Of a stretch of DNA of 34,012 nt, positions 20,645 to 29,989 are shown in pieces. This DNA is from Mycoplasmatales bacterium (GTDB lineage: Bacteria; Bacillota_I; Bacilli_A; Mycoplasmatales; JABAAY01), in assembly GCA_014238525.1 (NCBI GenBank), contig JABAAY010000005.1, forward strand, positions 1 through 34,012, written 5' to 3'. The notes beneath the pieces were generated by a model. It was not told where the DNA came from, did not search any database, and saw only the letters and a program-made list of their open reading frames with translations. How positions within the stretch are numbered: position 1 is the stretch's first letter; each line of letters begins with the position of its first letter. The position numbers and the translations under genes are program-made.

Positions 20645-22204
20645 ATGGAAAATAGCATTAAACTTTTATCAGTAATTAATAATGTTTCAGGAAAAACAGG
20701 CATAAGTAAAAAAGAAATTATTGTCAACATTACAGAGGCATTCAAAAAACTACTAGAAAAAGATAATCCTGATGTAGATGCAAAAGTTTTAATAGACCCC
20801 GTAACTGGAGAATTATCAATTACACAAAAATTCATGGTAAAGGAAGTAATTGAAGATTCCTTAAACGAAATTAATGTCAATGACCCCATTTTAAAGAACA
20901 AATATAAAGATGGTGATACCTATATTAAAGAAATGGACCCCATGGAGTTCAATAGATTACACATTCAATATCTAAGGCAGTATATTAGTCAATTTTTGCA
21001 TGAAAGTGAAAAGACAAAAATATACAATCAATTTCATCCATATGTTGGGAAAATTATGATGGGAACCGTTGATACTATCGATGACAACAGATGTCTAGTA
21101 GAAATAGGCGATACACTGACTCTTCTTTTGAAAAAGGAACAAATTATTGGCGAAGAATTATTCGCAGGAAAATGCTTTTTTCTATACATTAAAGAAGTTT
21201 CTGAATTTAACAAAGGAAATCAAGTTCTTGTATCAAGAAGAGATCCAGGGCTTATAAAAGGTTTGTTTGAACACGAGATTCCTGAGGTTGAAGAAAAAAC
21301 AATTATCGTCAAGAGGGTTGTTCGTGAAGCGGGGCGTCGTAGTAAAGTTGTCGTGTTTTCTAATGACGAAGCTGTCGATGCATTAGGAAGTTGTGTTGGA
21401 GAAAGAGGAAACAGAATTCAAAACATTATTAACGAAGTAAGGGGAGAAAGAATTGATGTCATCGCATGAAATGAGGACTTTTTAGAATTTTCAAAAAACA
21501 TATTTTCTCCTGTTAATGTGAAAAAAATTGTTTTTTCTAAGTTTGAAAACGAAGAAGAAGAAACCGTTGATCTAGGGACCTTAATAATTGAAGAATCAGA
21601 TTTTCCAATAATCATAGGAAAAAAAGGTTCTAGCATAAGATTGTCATCTCAATTATTGGGAATCGAATTAGATGTTAAGAATGTAAATGATGCCGTTAGA
21701 GACGGCGTTGACATTAATGAGCCAACCGTAGTTCCTCAACACTTAAAAATTGTAAAACTTCCCGAAACCACCGTATTTAGCGAAGAAGAAAAATCTAAAA
21801 AGAAAGAACTTACTTTTGAGGATATTATTCCAAGTAAATCTGCAGCAAGTGTAGACAGCAAAAGCAACGAGACCGATGAAGCTGACGGAATGGAAGAAAG
21901 CATGGAAGAAGGAACGCCTTCTGAATCTAAAGAAACCAAAATCTCTATGGAAAATCTTTTTTCTCACAAAACAAGATCTATTTCGGAAGACGAAAAAGAA
22001 AAAATTTCTGCAATGTTTTCCCACACTGAGCCTTTAAAGAAAACATCTAAACAAAAAGAAGAAAAAGAAATTTACGAAGATGAAGAAATGGATTTTTTCG
22101 ATGATGATATGAAAGATGAAGAAATGTTCGTAAAGGAAGATTTTTCTGATGCTGAAGATAACGATTATAACGATGATGATTTCGAGGACTATTACGAAAA
22201 ATAA
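20645..22204 (+). CDS. nusA: Transcription termination/antitermination factor NusA
   Basis: Binds RNA polymerase and modulates pausing, termination and antitermination. It is 519 aa. Domains: N-terminal RNAP-binding domain (1-about 130, ending QYLRQYISQ); S1 (about 135-200); KH1 (about 220-285) with the signature [12 protein letters not shown] then [12 protein letters not shown]2 (about 290-350) with IIGKKGSSI at 323-331. From about 370 to 519 follows a long, very acidic, low-complexity tail with two FSH-containing repeats (LFSHKT, MFSHTE) and a C-terminal run of Asp, Glu and Tyr. The Bacillus NusA lacks such a tail (371 aa). The start has an AAAGG upstream. rimP, normally before nusA, is absent. 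The stop overlaps infB (TAATG). Confidence 0.95.
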
Positions 22205-24039
22205 TGGCAAACAAAAAAAGCAAAATTGCAAGCATACAAAAAAAAGTTCAAAATAAATTTGCGAACAACACATTTTATTTTCATATTTCGCCTACAATAA
22301 ATCAATTTTGTGAACTTACCAATACTCCTAAAAATAAAATAATGGAACATTATTTTGAACAAAGCCATTCTTATTCTCCGTTTCAAACTCTAAGCTATGA
22401 TGACGTAGAAGAACTATGTACGGTATTTAATTTTGATTTAGAAAGAGATGAAACGCTTTCTCACGGAACAATAATTGAAAAAACCGCAGTTTTTGATATC
22501 GAAGATGATAAAGACGAAAGGCCACCAATAGTAACAATAATGGGGCACGTAGATCATGGTAAAACCACTTTACTTGATTATCTAAGGAAAAGTACGATAA
22601 CAAATCAAGAAAGCGGAGGAATTACCCAACATATTGGCGCATATACAGTCGAATACCAGGATAAAAGCATCACAGTTATTGATACACCAGGGCATAAAGC
22701 TTTTACAACAATGAGGGCAAGAGGTGCCAATTTAACAGATATTATTCTTTTAGTTGTGGCAGCGGATGACGGAGTTAAACCTCAAACGATCGAAGCAATT
22801 GAACATGCAAAAAATGCTAAGGTTCCCATAATCGTAGTTATAAATAAAATTGACAAACCCGATGTAAACTTTGAGAAAATACAAACCGATCTTGCTAGTG
22901 CCGGCATTACTCCTGAAGAATGAGGCGGAGACACCATTTTTGTTAAAATTTCTGCTATAACGGGTGCTGGCATTAACGATTTAATGGAGGCAATACTTCT
23001 TACTACCGAGATTTTAGCTCTTAAAGCAAACAGAAATAAAAGCGCTGTTGGTACAGTCATTGAGTCAAGAAACGAAAAAGGCAAGGGGAATACTGCCACG
23101 GTTATAGTTCAAAACGGAACATTAAAGAAAGGTGATTCCATGGTTATTAGCAATTCCTATTGTAAAGTTAAACATATCCTTAATCAAAAATTCCAAAGCA
23201 TCGATAAAGCCCTTCCTTCTACGCCAGTTCGCATATCAGGGTTAAGCGAACAAGCGCTTGCTGGGGATAAGTTTGTTTGTTTTAAGAATGATAAAGAAGC
23301 ACGTAAAATTGCTAATTCTAGATCTCAACATCAGAAAATTTTAAAAGGCAGAGAAGGAATGCCAATCCAAACCTCTCAAATTGAAAAATTTTTAGAAGAG
23401 AAGAAAACCAAAGATCTAAATTTCATTATTAAGGCCGATACAGAAGGCACGGGTGCAGCGTTAAAAAACATGATTGAAAAAATTAAAAACGACGAAATCA
23501 CAATCAAAGTTATTTCAAGCAATACAAGCCCCATCTCTGATTCAGATGTTCTTCTGGCGGCAGTAAGTAATTCTAATATAATTGCTTTCAATAATTATCC
23601 TTCATCAAAAGTTTTAAGAACGGCTTCTGAAAACAAAGTTCAAATTAAAAGATACCAAGTAATATACGACATAGAAGACGACATAAGACAAGCCATGAAG
23701 GGATTAACGACACCTATTCACGAAGAAATACTAGTAGGAGAAGCGGAAGTCCGAGAAGTGTTTAAATCTACAAAAATAGGATTAATTGCAGGATGTATGG
23801 TTGTGAGTGGATCAGCATATAATAATAAAATTGCAAAGGTAATAAGAGAAGGAAAATTGATTTTTTCAGGAACCGTAGCATCTTTAAAAAGATTTAAAAA
23901 CGATGCAAAGGAAGTGCGTCAAGGCATGGAATGCGGAATTACGATTGGCGATTTTAAAGATGTTAAAAAGGCAGACTTAATTCAATTTTTTGAAAACAAA
24001 GTTTTAGAAGATGATAACAAAAAAAGAACTACAAAATAA
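22204..24039 (+). CDS. infB: Translation initiation factor IF-2
   Basis: GTPase that places fMet-tRNA on the ribosome. It is 611 aa, a short form with only about 100 residues before the G domain (an IF2_N-like region). G motifs: GHVDHGKT at 114-121, DTPGH, and NKID, plus the conserved [12 protein letters not shown] switch segment. Domain II follows, then domain III with [10 protein letters not shown], and the fMet-tRNA-binding C-terminal domain with AEVREVFK and IAGCMVV. UGA Trp occurs in ITPEEWGG. ylxR and ylxQ, which separate nusA and infB in Bacillus, are missing here. The gene starts in the nusA stop and runs 29 nt into rbfA. Confidence 0.97.
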
Positions 24040-24355
24040 AAGACTAGAATCTGAATACGAATATTTTCTATCTTCCGTTTTAATGAGCTATTGTCAAGAC
24101 AATTTTTTAAATTTTGTCTCTATTTCAAAAGTTCTGCTTTCTAGAGATCATGGTTTTATAGATGTGTATATATTTTGTCCTAAAAAACACGAAAAAAATA
24201 CGATGGAAAAACTTAATCATGCAAAAAAGCACATTAGATATCAATTAACAACTTTTTTAAAAACAACCAGAAATGTACCCAATATTCGGTTTTTTTACGA
24301 TAATTCCATGGATGTTTATGAGGAAATTCAAGATTTAATTGAAAAAGCCAAATAA
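24011..24355 (+). CDS. rbfA: 30S ribosome-binding factor A
   Basis: KH-fold protein assisting 16S rRNA maturation and late 30S assembly. It is 114 aa, in the family's usual range. The pattern SISKVLLSRDHGFIDVYI (second strand and helix), HAKKHIRYQL and VPNIRFFYDNS matches RbfA, and the order infB-rbfA-truB supports it. The start used is an ATG 29 nt inside infB. No better Shine-Dalgarno start is seen, and the overlap implies coupling. The stop shares a base with the truB ATG. Confidence 0.87.
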   Translation: MITKKELQNKRLESEYEYFLSSVLMSYCQDNFLNFVSISKVLLSRDHGFIDVYIFCPKKHEKNTMEKLNHAKKHIRYQLTTFLKTTRNVPNIRFFYDNSMDVYEEIQDLIEKAK

Positions 24356-25029
24356 TGAATGGGTATATTTTAGTTAATAAAGAAAAAAATTGAACGAGTT
24401 TTGACGTCGTGAAGTTCCTCAGAGGAAGACTTAACTGTAAAAAATTAGGACATTCTGGAACTCTCGATCCTCTGGCAACAGGATTATTAATTCTTCTTGT
24501 AAATGATTACACAAAATTATCATATGAATTCACCTCTCTTTGTAAAACTTACTCATTTGTAATAAAATTATTCGAGACCACAACTACTGGCGATGCAGAA
24601 GGCGAAGTGTGTGAAACGAAGGAACCCATTTCTATTGAAGAAAATCAAATAAAACAAATGCTATCACAAAGTCTTGGTGAAATGAAACTAAGAGTTCCAG
24701 AGCTTTCTGCCAAGAAGGTCAATGGTCAAAAACTTTATAATTTGAAAAGAAAGGGGAAAGAAGTCCCCGTTATTTTTCAAGACGTAAAGATAAACACAAT
24801 TGAATTTATTTCTTACAAAGCTCCATTTTTATCCATAAAGGCCAATGTTTCATCAGGCACTTATATAAGGTCTTTGGTACAAAAAATTGCTAAAGATTTA
24901 AAAACAATTGGTTATATGTACAGTTTAGAAAGAAATAGTATTGGAAGGTTTGATGTCAAAGATTCAAAATTTGTAAAAAAAATAACAAAACACGACATTA
25001 TTAAAAAAGATGATTGTAAAAACTATTAA
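24355..25029 (+). CDS. truB: tRNA pseudouridine-55 synthase
   Basis: Forms pseudouridine 55 in the T-loop of tRNAs. It is 224 aa, short because the C-terminal PUA domain seen in larger TruB is missing, as is common in small Firmicutes forms. GYILVNKEKNWTSFDVV (UGA Trp) opens the protein. Catalytic D38 is in GHSGTLDPLATG. KTYSFVIKLF, PELSAKKVNGQKLY and SSGTYIRSLVQ follow in the right order. The start is the ATG overlapping the rbfA stop. The last 20 nt overlap ribF. Confidence 0.94.
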
Positions 25030-25951
25030 TAAGGAAAATTCGGAAAAAGAAAATCATGAATTAACAATTTGTATAGGAAAATTTGATGGATTTCATCTTG
25101 GTCACAGAAAAATAATAGAAACAGCAAAAAATATCGCTAAAAAAAATAAAACGAAAATTGGGATATTAACTTTCGATGTCCCTCCCAAAGAAATAGTAAA
25201 ACACAAAAGTCATAAAATTTTAACTTCACACGATCAATTATATGATCACCTGCTTAACGATAAAATTGATTATTTTTATATTTTAGAATTCACTGATGAA
25301 ACGAGTCAATTAAGTCCGGAAGATTTCATCCGAATATTTTTACTTAATATGGGAGTAAACAACATAGTTTGTGGTGAAGATTTTAGGTTTGGCCATAATG
25401 CGGAAGGTGATATTACACTATTGAAAAAACACTTCAATGTTCATGTGGTGGATTACAAAAGAATAGGAAATTTAAAGATAAGTTCATCCAAGATAAAAAA
25501 CTGCATTACAAATGCCAATATAGAAAAAGCTAATGAAATGTTAGGAAGGTCTTACAGCGTATATGGAACAATTATACACGGTAATCAACTAGGCAAACAG
25601 ATTGGCTTTCCTACCGCAAACATTTTGTTTTTGTACAACTATTCTTGACCGGGAATTGGGGTTTACGGCGGGAAAGCACACATAAATGACGAAACATACA
25701 AATGTGCTATAAGCATAGGGTACAATCCGACTATTAATGAGCAAAAAAAACCACGATTTGAAGTTCACATTTTAAATTTTGGTGATGATATTTATCATAG
25801 AAATATAGTTATAGATATCGATTTCTTCGTAAGAGAACAGAAAAAATTTAACAACATCGGCGATTTAAAAAAACAATTAATAAATGATTGCCAAACGATA
25901 AATAATTTTTGCTATAATTATAAAAAAATAAAAGAGGAAAAAATTGACTAA
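25010..25951 (+). CDS. ribF: Bifunctional riboflavin kinase / FAD synthetase
   Basis: Converts riboflavin to FMN and FMN to FAD. It is 313 aa. The N-terminal nucleotidyltransferase has IGKFDGFHLGHRKII (HxGH-type motif, about 22-36), ILTFDVPP and GEDFRFGHNAEG, followed by SSSKIKN. The C-terminal riboflavin kinase has RSYSVYGTIIHGNQLG and GFPTANI, then PGIGVYGG (UGA Trp just before) and KPRFEVHIL. The 3' end carries the rpsO promoter and overlaps the rpsO start by 8 nt. Start ATG 25010 lies inside truB; no strong Shine-Dalgarno. Confidence 0.93.
25888..25918 (+). promoter_or_regulatory. Promoter for rpsO inside the end of ribF
   Basis: A perfect extended -10 (TG-C-TATAAT, 25910-25918) is preceded by TTGCCA (25888-25893), 19 nt upstream as a -35. 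RNA would start near 25925, leaving a leader of about 20 nt with AGAGG (25932-25936) before the TTG start. It is the best-matched promoter in the window. Confidence 0.5.
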
Positions 25952-26210
25952 AAACACTTACAGTACACTAGTAAAAGAATTCGCACACCAAAAGAAGGAT
26001 GTAGGAAGTGCAGAATTACAAATTATCTCATTGACTTACCAAATAAAAGAATTAACTGAACACATGAAGAAAAATAAAAAAGATGTTCATTCTAGAAAAG
26101 GCTTGATTGGAAAAGTCTCTAAGAGAAAAAAACTTTTAAAATATTTACAACGAACTGATACAGAAAAACAAGTAAAACTTTGTAAAAAACTAGAACTGAA
26201 GTATAAATAG
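25944..26210 (+). CDS. rpsO: 30S ribosomal protein S15
   Basis: Primary 16S rRNA-binding protein of the 30S platform. It is 88 aa, the standard length. DVGSAELQIISLTYQIKELTEH, then KDVHSRKGLIGKVSKRKKLLKYL, are the S15 signature helices with the conserved His/Ser/Arg rRNA contacts. The start is TTG, chosen because it has AGAGG 7 nt upstream, fits the normal length, and no ATG precedes the conserved region. It has its own extended -10 promoter and is followed 24 nt later by pnp, the classic rpsO-pnp pair. Confidence 0.95.
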   Translation: MTKNTYSTLVKEFAHQKKDVGSAELQIISLTYQIKELTEHMKKNKKDVHSRKGLIGKVSKRKKLLKYLQRTDTEKQVKLCKKLELKYK

Positions 26211-26234
26211 TTTTTTTTCTTTAGGAGGAAAAAA

Positions 26235-28298
26235 ATGAAAAATTACACTTTTCAATTAGATAAAAAAGTATTAACAATTAATACAGAAAAATACGCAAGG
26301 TTAGCAAATGCTAGTGTGTTTTTGGAATTTGAAGGAACCACAATGATTACAACAGTGGTATCGAGTAAAAAACCATCGACATTAGGGTATTTTCCCTTAC
26401 AAGTTGTGTTCCAAGAAAGATTATATGCAGCTGGTAAAATCCCAGGAGGATTTTTAAAAAGAGAGGGAAGGCCATCAGATCACGAAATTTTAACTGGACG
26501 TATAATTGATCGTTCTTTAAGACCACTATTCCCCAAAGACTACAACAATGAAGTTCAAATCGTCGTTACTGTGCTTGCTTACGATGACAAAACAGATTTA
26601 AGAACGCTTGGATTATTTTCCGCTAGTTTGGCTACATTAATTTCAAATATACCTTTTAATGGTCCTGTTTCAGGGTGCAGTGTTAATGGTAAAAAAGATA
26701 AATTATCATATTTTGTTTCTGAAGATATAGAAGAAGTGAATGATTTGAATATGTTTGTTGCTGGTACTGAACAAAAAATCAATATGCTTGAAGCCGATTG
26801 TAAACAAAGCAATGAAAAGTTCATCATTAAAGGTATTTCTGGAGCTCATAAGCAAATAAAATCTCTTAATAAGTTCCAAAAGAGTATTCAAAAAGAAATT
26901 GGAAAAACCAAAATTAAATTTAATTCTCCTGATACCAAAAATATGTACAAAACCATTTCTTCAAAATATAATGATGAATTTGACAAAATTGTAAATGCTG
27001 CCATATCAAGCAACAGAAGTCTTGAGATAGAATTGTTAATAAATGAAATAATGTCTAACAAGGATTTAGATTTCAGCCCTAACAATTCTCTTATTTCCGG
27101 CGTTGTCAATGAAATTTACGTACAGAAAATGAGGGACAACATTCTTTATGAAAAAAAGAGACCAGACGGAAGAAATGAAAATGAACTTCGTAATCTTCAC
27201 TCTGAAATTGACATATTAGGCATGGTGCATGGTAGTGGGTTATTCGAAAGAGGAGAGACACAAGTATTGTCGATTTTAACATTAGGTTCCTTAAAAGAAG
27301 GAAAAATGATGGATAGTATTCAAACTAGCGAAGATAAAACGTTTATGCATCACTATAACTTTCCACCATTTTCAGTTGGAGAACCTGGTAGAATCGGGTT
27401 TACTTCCAGAAGAGAAGTAGGTCACGGAGCGTTAGGTGAGAAAGCATTAAAACAAATATTACCAAGTACAGAAAAATTTCCCTACACAATAAGATTGGTT
27501 GCCGAAGTTTTAACAAGCAACGGAAGTACTTCACAGGCAGCTATTTGCGCAGGTACTTTAGCATTAATGAGCGGTGGAGTTCCTATTAAAACACCGATTG
27601 CAGGTGTTGCCATGGGTTTAGTTAAAGAAAATAAAAAACAAGTTTTATTAACAGATATAAGCGGATTAGAAGATCACATCGGAGACATGGATTTTAAAGT
27701 CTCAGGCTCTCGCTCAGGAATATGTTCTATTCAATTGGACATTTGTATAGATGGGTTGGACATTAAAACAATTACGGAGGCACTTGATAAGGCGAAAGAG
27801 GCGAGAATAAAAATGTTAGACGTAATGGAAAAAACAATTAATAAACCGAGGGAAGAACTATCTAAAACCGCCCCTAAATTTATTAATTTTAAAATTAAAA
27901 AAGACAAGATTAGAGTTGTTGTAGGCCAAGGCGGGAAAACCATTAATGAAATTATCGATAATTGTGGAGATGTAAAAATAGACATAAACGATAATGGATT
28001 AGTAAACATTTATCATAACGATAAAGAAATGATAAATAAAGCTTCGGAATGAATAAAATCTTTAATTTGAGAACCAAAAATGCACGAAGTATACGAAGCA
28101 AAGATTATGAGAATCGAAAAATATGGCGCATTTGCAAAAATTGGAAACACTAAATTTGAAGGTTTAATACATATTTCTAAAATTTCGAAAGAACGTGTTG
28201 AAAATGTTGAAAGTGTTTTGAAAATGGGACAAAAAGTAAAAGCAAAAGTTTCGCGAATTGATGAAAAAGGTAGAATACAACTATCAATGATTCTTTAA
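26235..28298 (+). CDS. pnp: Polyribonucleotide nucleotidyltransferase (PNPase)
   Basis: Phosphorolytic 3'-5' exoribonuclease and part of the RNA degradation machinery. It is 687 aa. First RNase PH domain: FLKREGRPSDHEILTGR and DRSLRPLFPK. Alpha-helical linker about 210-310. Second RNase PH domain: KRPDGRNENELR, HGSGLFERGETQ, LEDHIGDMDFKVSGS with the catalytic Asp residues. KH domain about 555-610 (VVVGQGGKTINEI) and a C-terminal S1 domain about 615-687 that ends without the usual extra tail. Two UGA Trp codons (SEWIKSLIWEP) join KH to S1. The strong AGGAGG 6 nt before the ATG suggests high translation. Confidence 0.97.
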
Positions 28299-28301
28299 AC
28301 A

Positions 28302-29951
28302 ATGAACGATAATATAAAAATAATCCATTTTGGTGGGCAAGATGAAGAGGGCAATTACATGACTGCCCTTGAAATTAAGAACAATATTTTTATATTTAAT
28401 TCTGGCTCCAAAACACCTAGAAAATACGAATTAGGTTTCGAAACCGTGATACCATCTTTTGAATATTTGAAGCAAAATGCTGGAAAAATCAGAGGATTAT
28501 TTATAACCCATGCCAAAAAAAATTGTTGAGGTTCGTTACTTTATTTAATTAAAGAAGTAAAATGTCCAGTTTTTTGTTCGCCGTTTACAGAATTTTTAAT
28601 TGAAGAAGAACTTGCTAAAATAGAGAACGTTAAAGGTAAGTTAAGAGTTGTTGAAAGAAACCACACATACTCAATAAACGACGTTAAATTTCATCTTTTT
28701 TCACTAACCTCTTCACAACCAGACGCTTTTGGTTGTGCAGTTGAAACCCATCAAGGTATGATTTACTATATGACTGACTTCATAATAGAAACCGATAGTA
28801 AAGAAGCATTTTCTATGAACCTTAGAATACTTTCTAAAATTAGTTCAAAAAAAACGCTTTTACTAATGATGTCGGCAACTAATTTCCACATCCCCTCTTT
28901 TACTGCGCCTTTTCACAAATTATCCAATTTTACAAAAAGACATTTAGTTGGTTCCAAGAAAAGAATAGTAGTTGCTAATTACGAACACAGAATTACTGAA
29001 TTAATTGAAATCATTTTAATGGCTTCTGAGGCTGGAAGAAAAATATTTTTTCATGGCGAGCATTTTATTAATCTTTTCACCCGTGTTTGCTTATTAAAGT
29101 ATATAGATACTCAAAAGATCCAAATTGCAACGGAAAAAGAATTAGAAAATGGCAAGGTTTTAATTGTAATTACTGGCGATAATCTTTCTCTTTTCCCTTC
29201 AATAGAAAAAATTGCAAATAATTTTACAAATAAAGGGTTAGCCTTTCGTGATAACGATACATTGTTGGTTGTTTGTAATCCTAAATCTGGTACTGAAATT
29301 GATGCTGCTAGATCGCTCGATGCAGTTGCTGCACATAATGTGGAAGTATTCACGGTTAACAAGAAAGACAAATACGACATGCATCCTTCTTTCGAAGACG
29401 CAAGACTAGTTGTTAACCTTATTAAACCTAAATTTTTTATGCCCATTAATGCTAGATACAACAGAATGATTGCTGCACAACACATTATTGAAAAAACCAA
29501 TATGGATAACGATAAGTTGTTAATGCTTGATAATGGTGATGTTGCCGAATTTAAGGACGAAAAACTAGTTTTTTCCAAAAGTTATAAAAGAGTTCCAGCT
29601 GGAAATATATATGTTTCGACAAATCAAATTAGAAACGTTAGCGACAAAAATACAGTGGAGAGAATGCGAATTGCAACAAACGGACTTATTTTAATTGGTC
29701 TTGGCGTAGATTTAGAAAAAAAATCAATAACATTTAAGCCATCTGTTGAAGCAACAGGATTTTCAAACAACAATATAAGGAATCTAAATTACGAACTATC
29801 ACAAATCATTTTTAAGCAATTATTGATGAAAATAAACACTTTCTCAAGCAAAAGCGAAGTCGAAGGGTTCGTTCACGATGTTGCCAAAGCTTATTTTCAT
29901 AATTATAATCAAGATAAAATCCACATCGTTACAGTTTGTAAAGCAACATAA
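28302..29951 (+). CDS. rnjB: RNase J-family protein, probably catalytically inactive (RnjB/J2-like)
   Basis: Metallo-beta-lactamase/beta-CASP family protein of 549 aa, full length for RNase J, with the whole fold recognisable: LGGxGExGxNM appears as FGGQDEEGNYM, then VIPSFEYLKQN, KIRGLFITH, CPVFCSP and, late, LIKPKFFMPINARY and KRVPAGNIYV. The metal site is eroded. The HxHxDH motif reads HAKKNC (70-75, UGA Trp next), DAG reads NSG, HSIPD reads SSQPD, DSTN reads SATN, SGHA reads HPSF and PVHGE reads PINAR; only isolated ligands such as H70 and D159 remain. Hydrolysis is therefore unlikely. It lies between pnp and ftsK, matching rnjB relative to spoIIIE in B. subtilis, so it may be a structural J2-type partner of an active RNase J encoded elsewhere. 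The orthology is inferred. Confidence 0.88.
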
Positions 29952-29977
29952 AACTTAATTAATCTAAATATTAAAAG

Positions 29978-29983
29978 TATAAT
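29978..29983 (+). promoter_or_regulatory. -10 box for leaderless ftsK
   Basis: TATAAT lies exactly 6 nt before the GTG start of ftsK in a true intergenic gap (29952-29989). There is no Shine-Dalgarno between. A weak TTAATT (29955-29960) lies 17 nt upstream as a -35. RNA would begin at or within a base or two of the start codon. Confidence 0.45.
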
Positions 29984-29989
29984 TATAGT

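Noticed and set aside
26211-26234. Terminator between rpsO and pnp (T8 tract)
   Set aside because: There is a T run but no stem before it, and the strong pnp RBS follows immediately.
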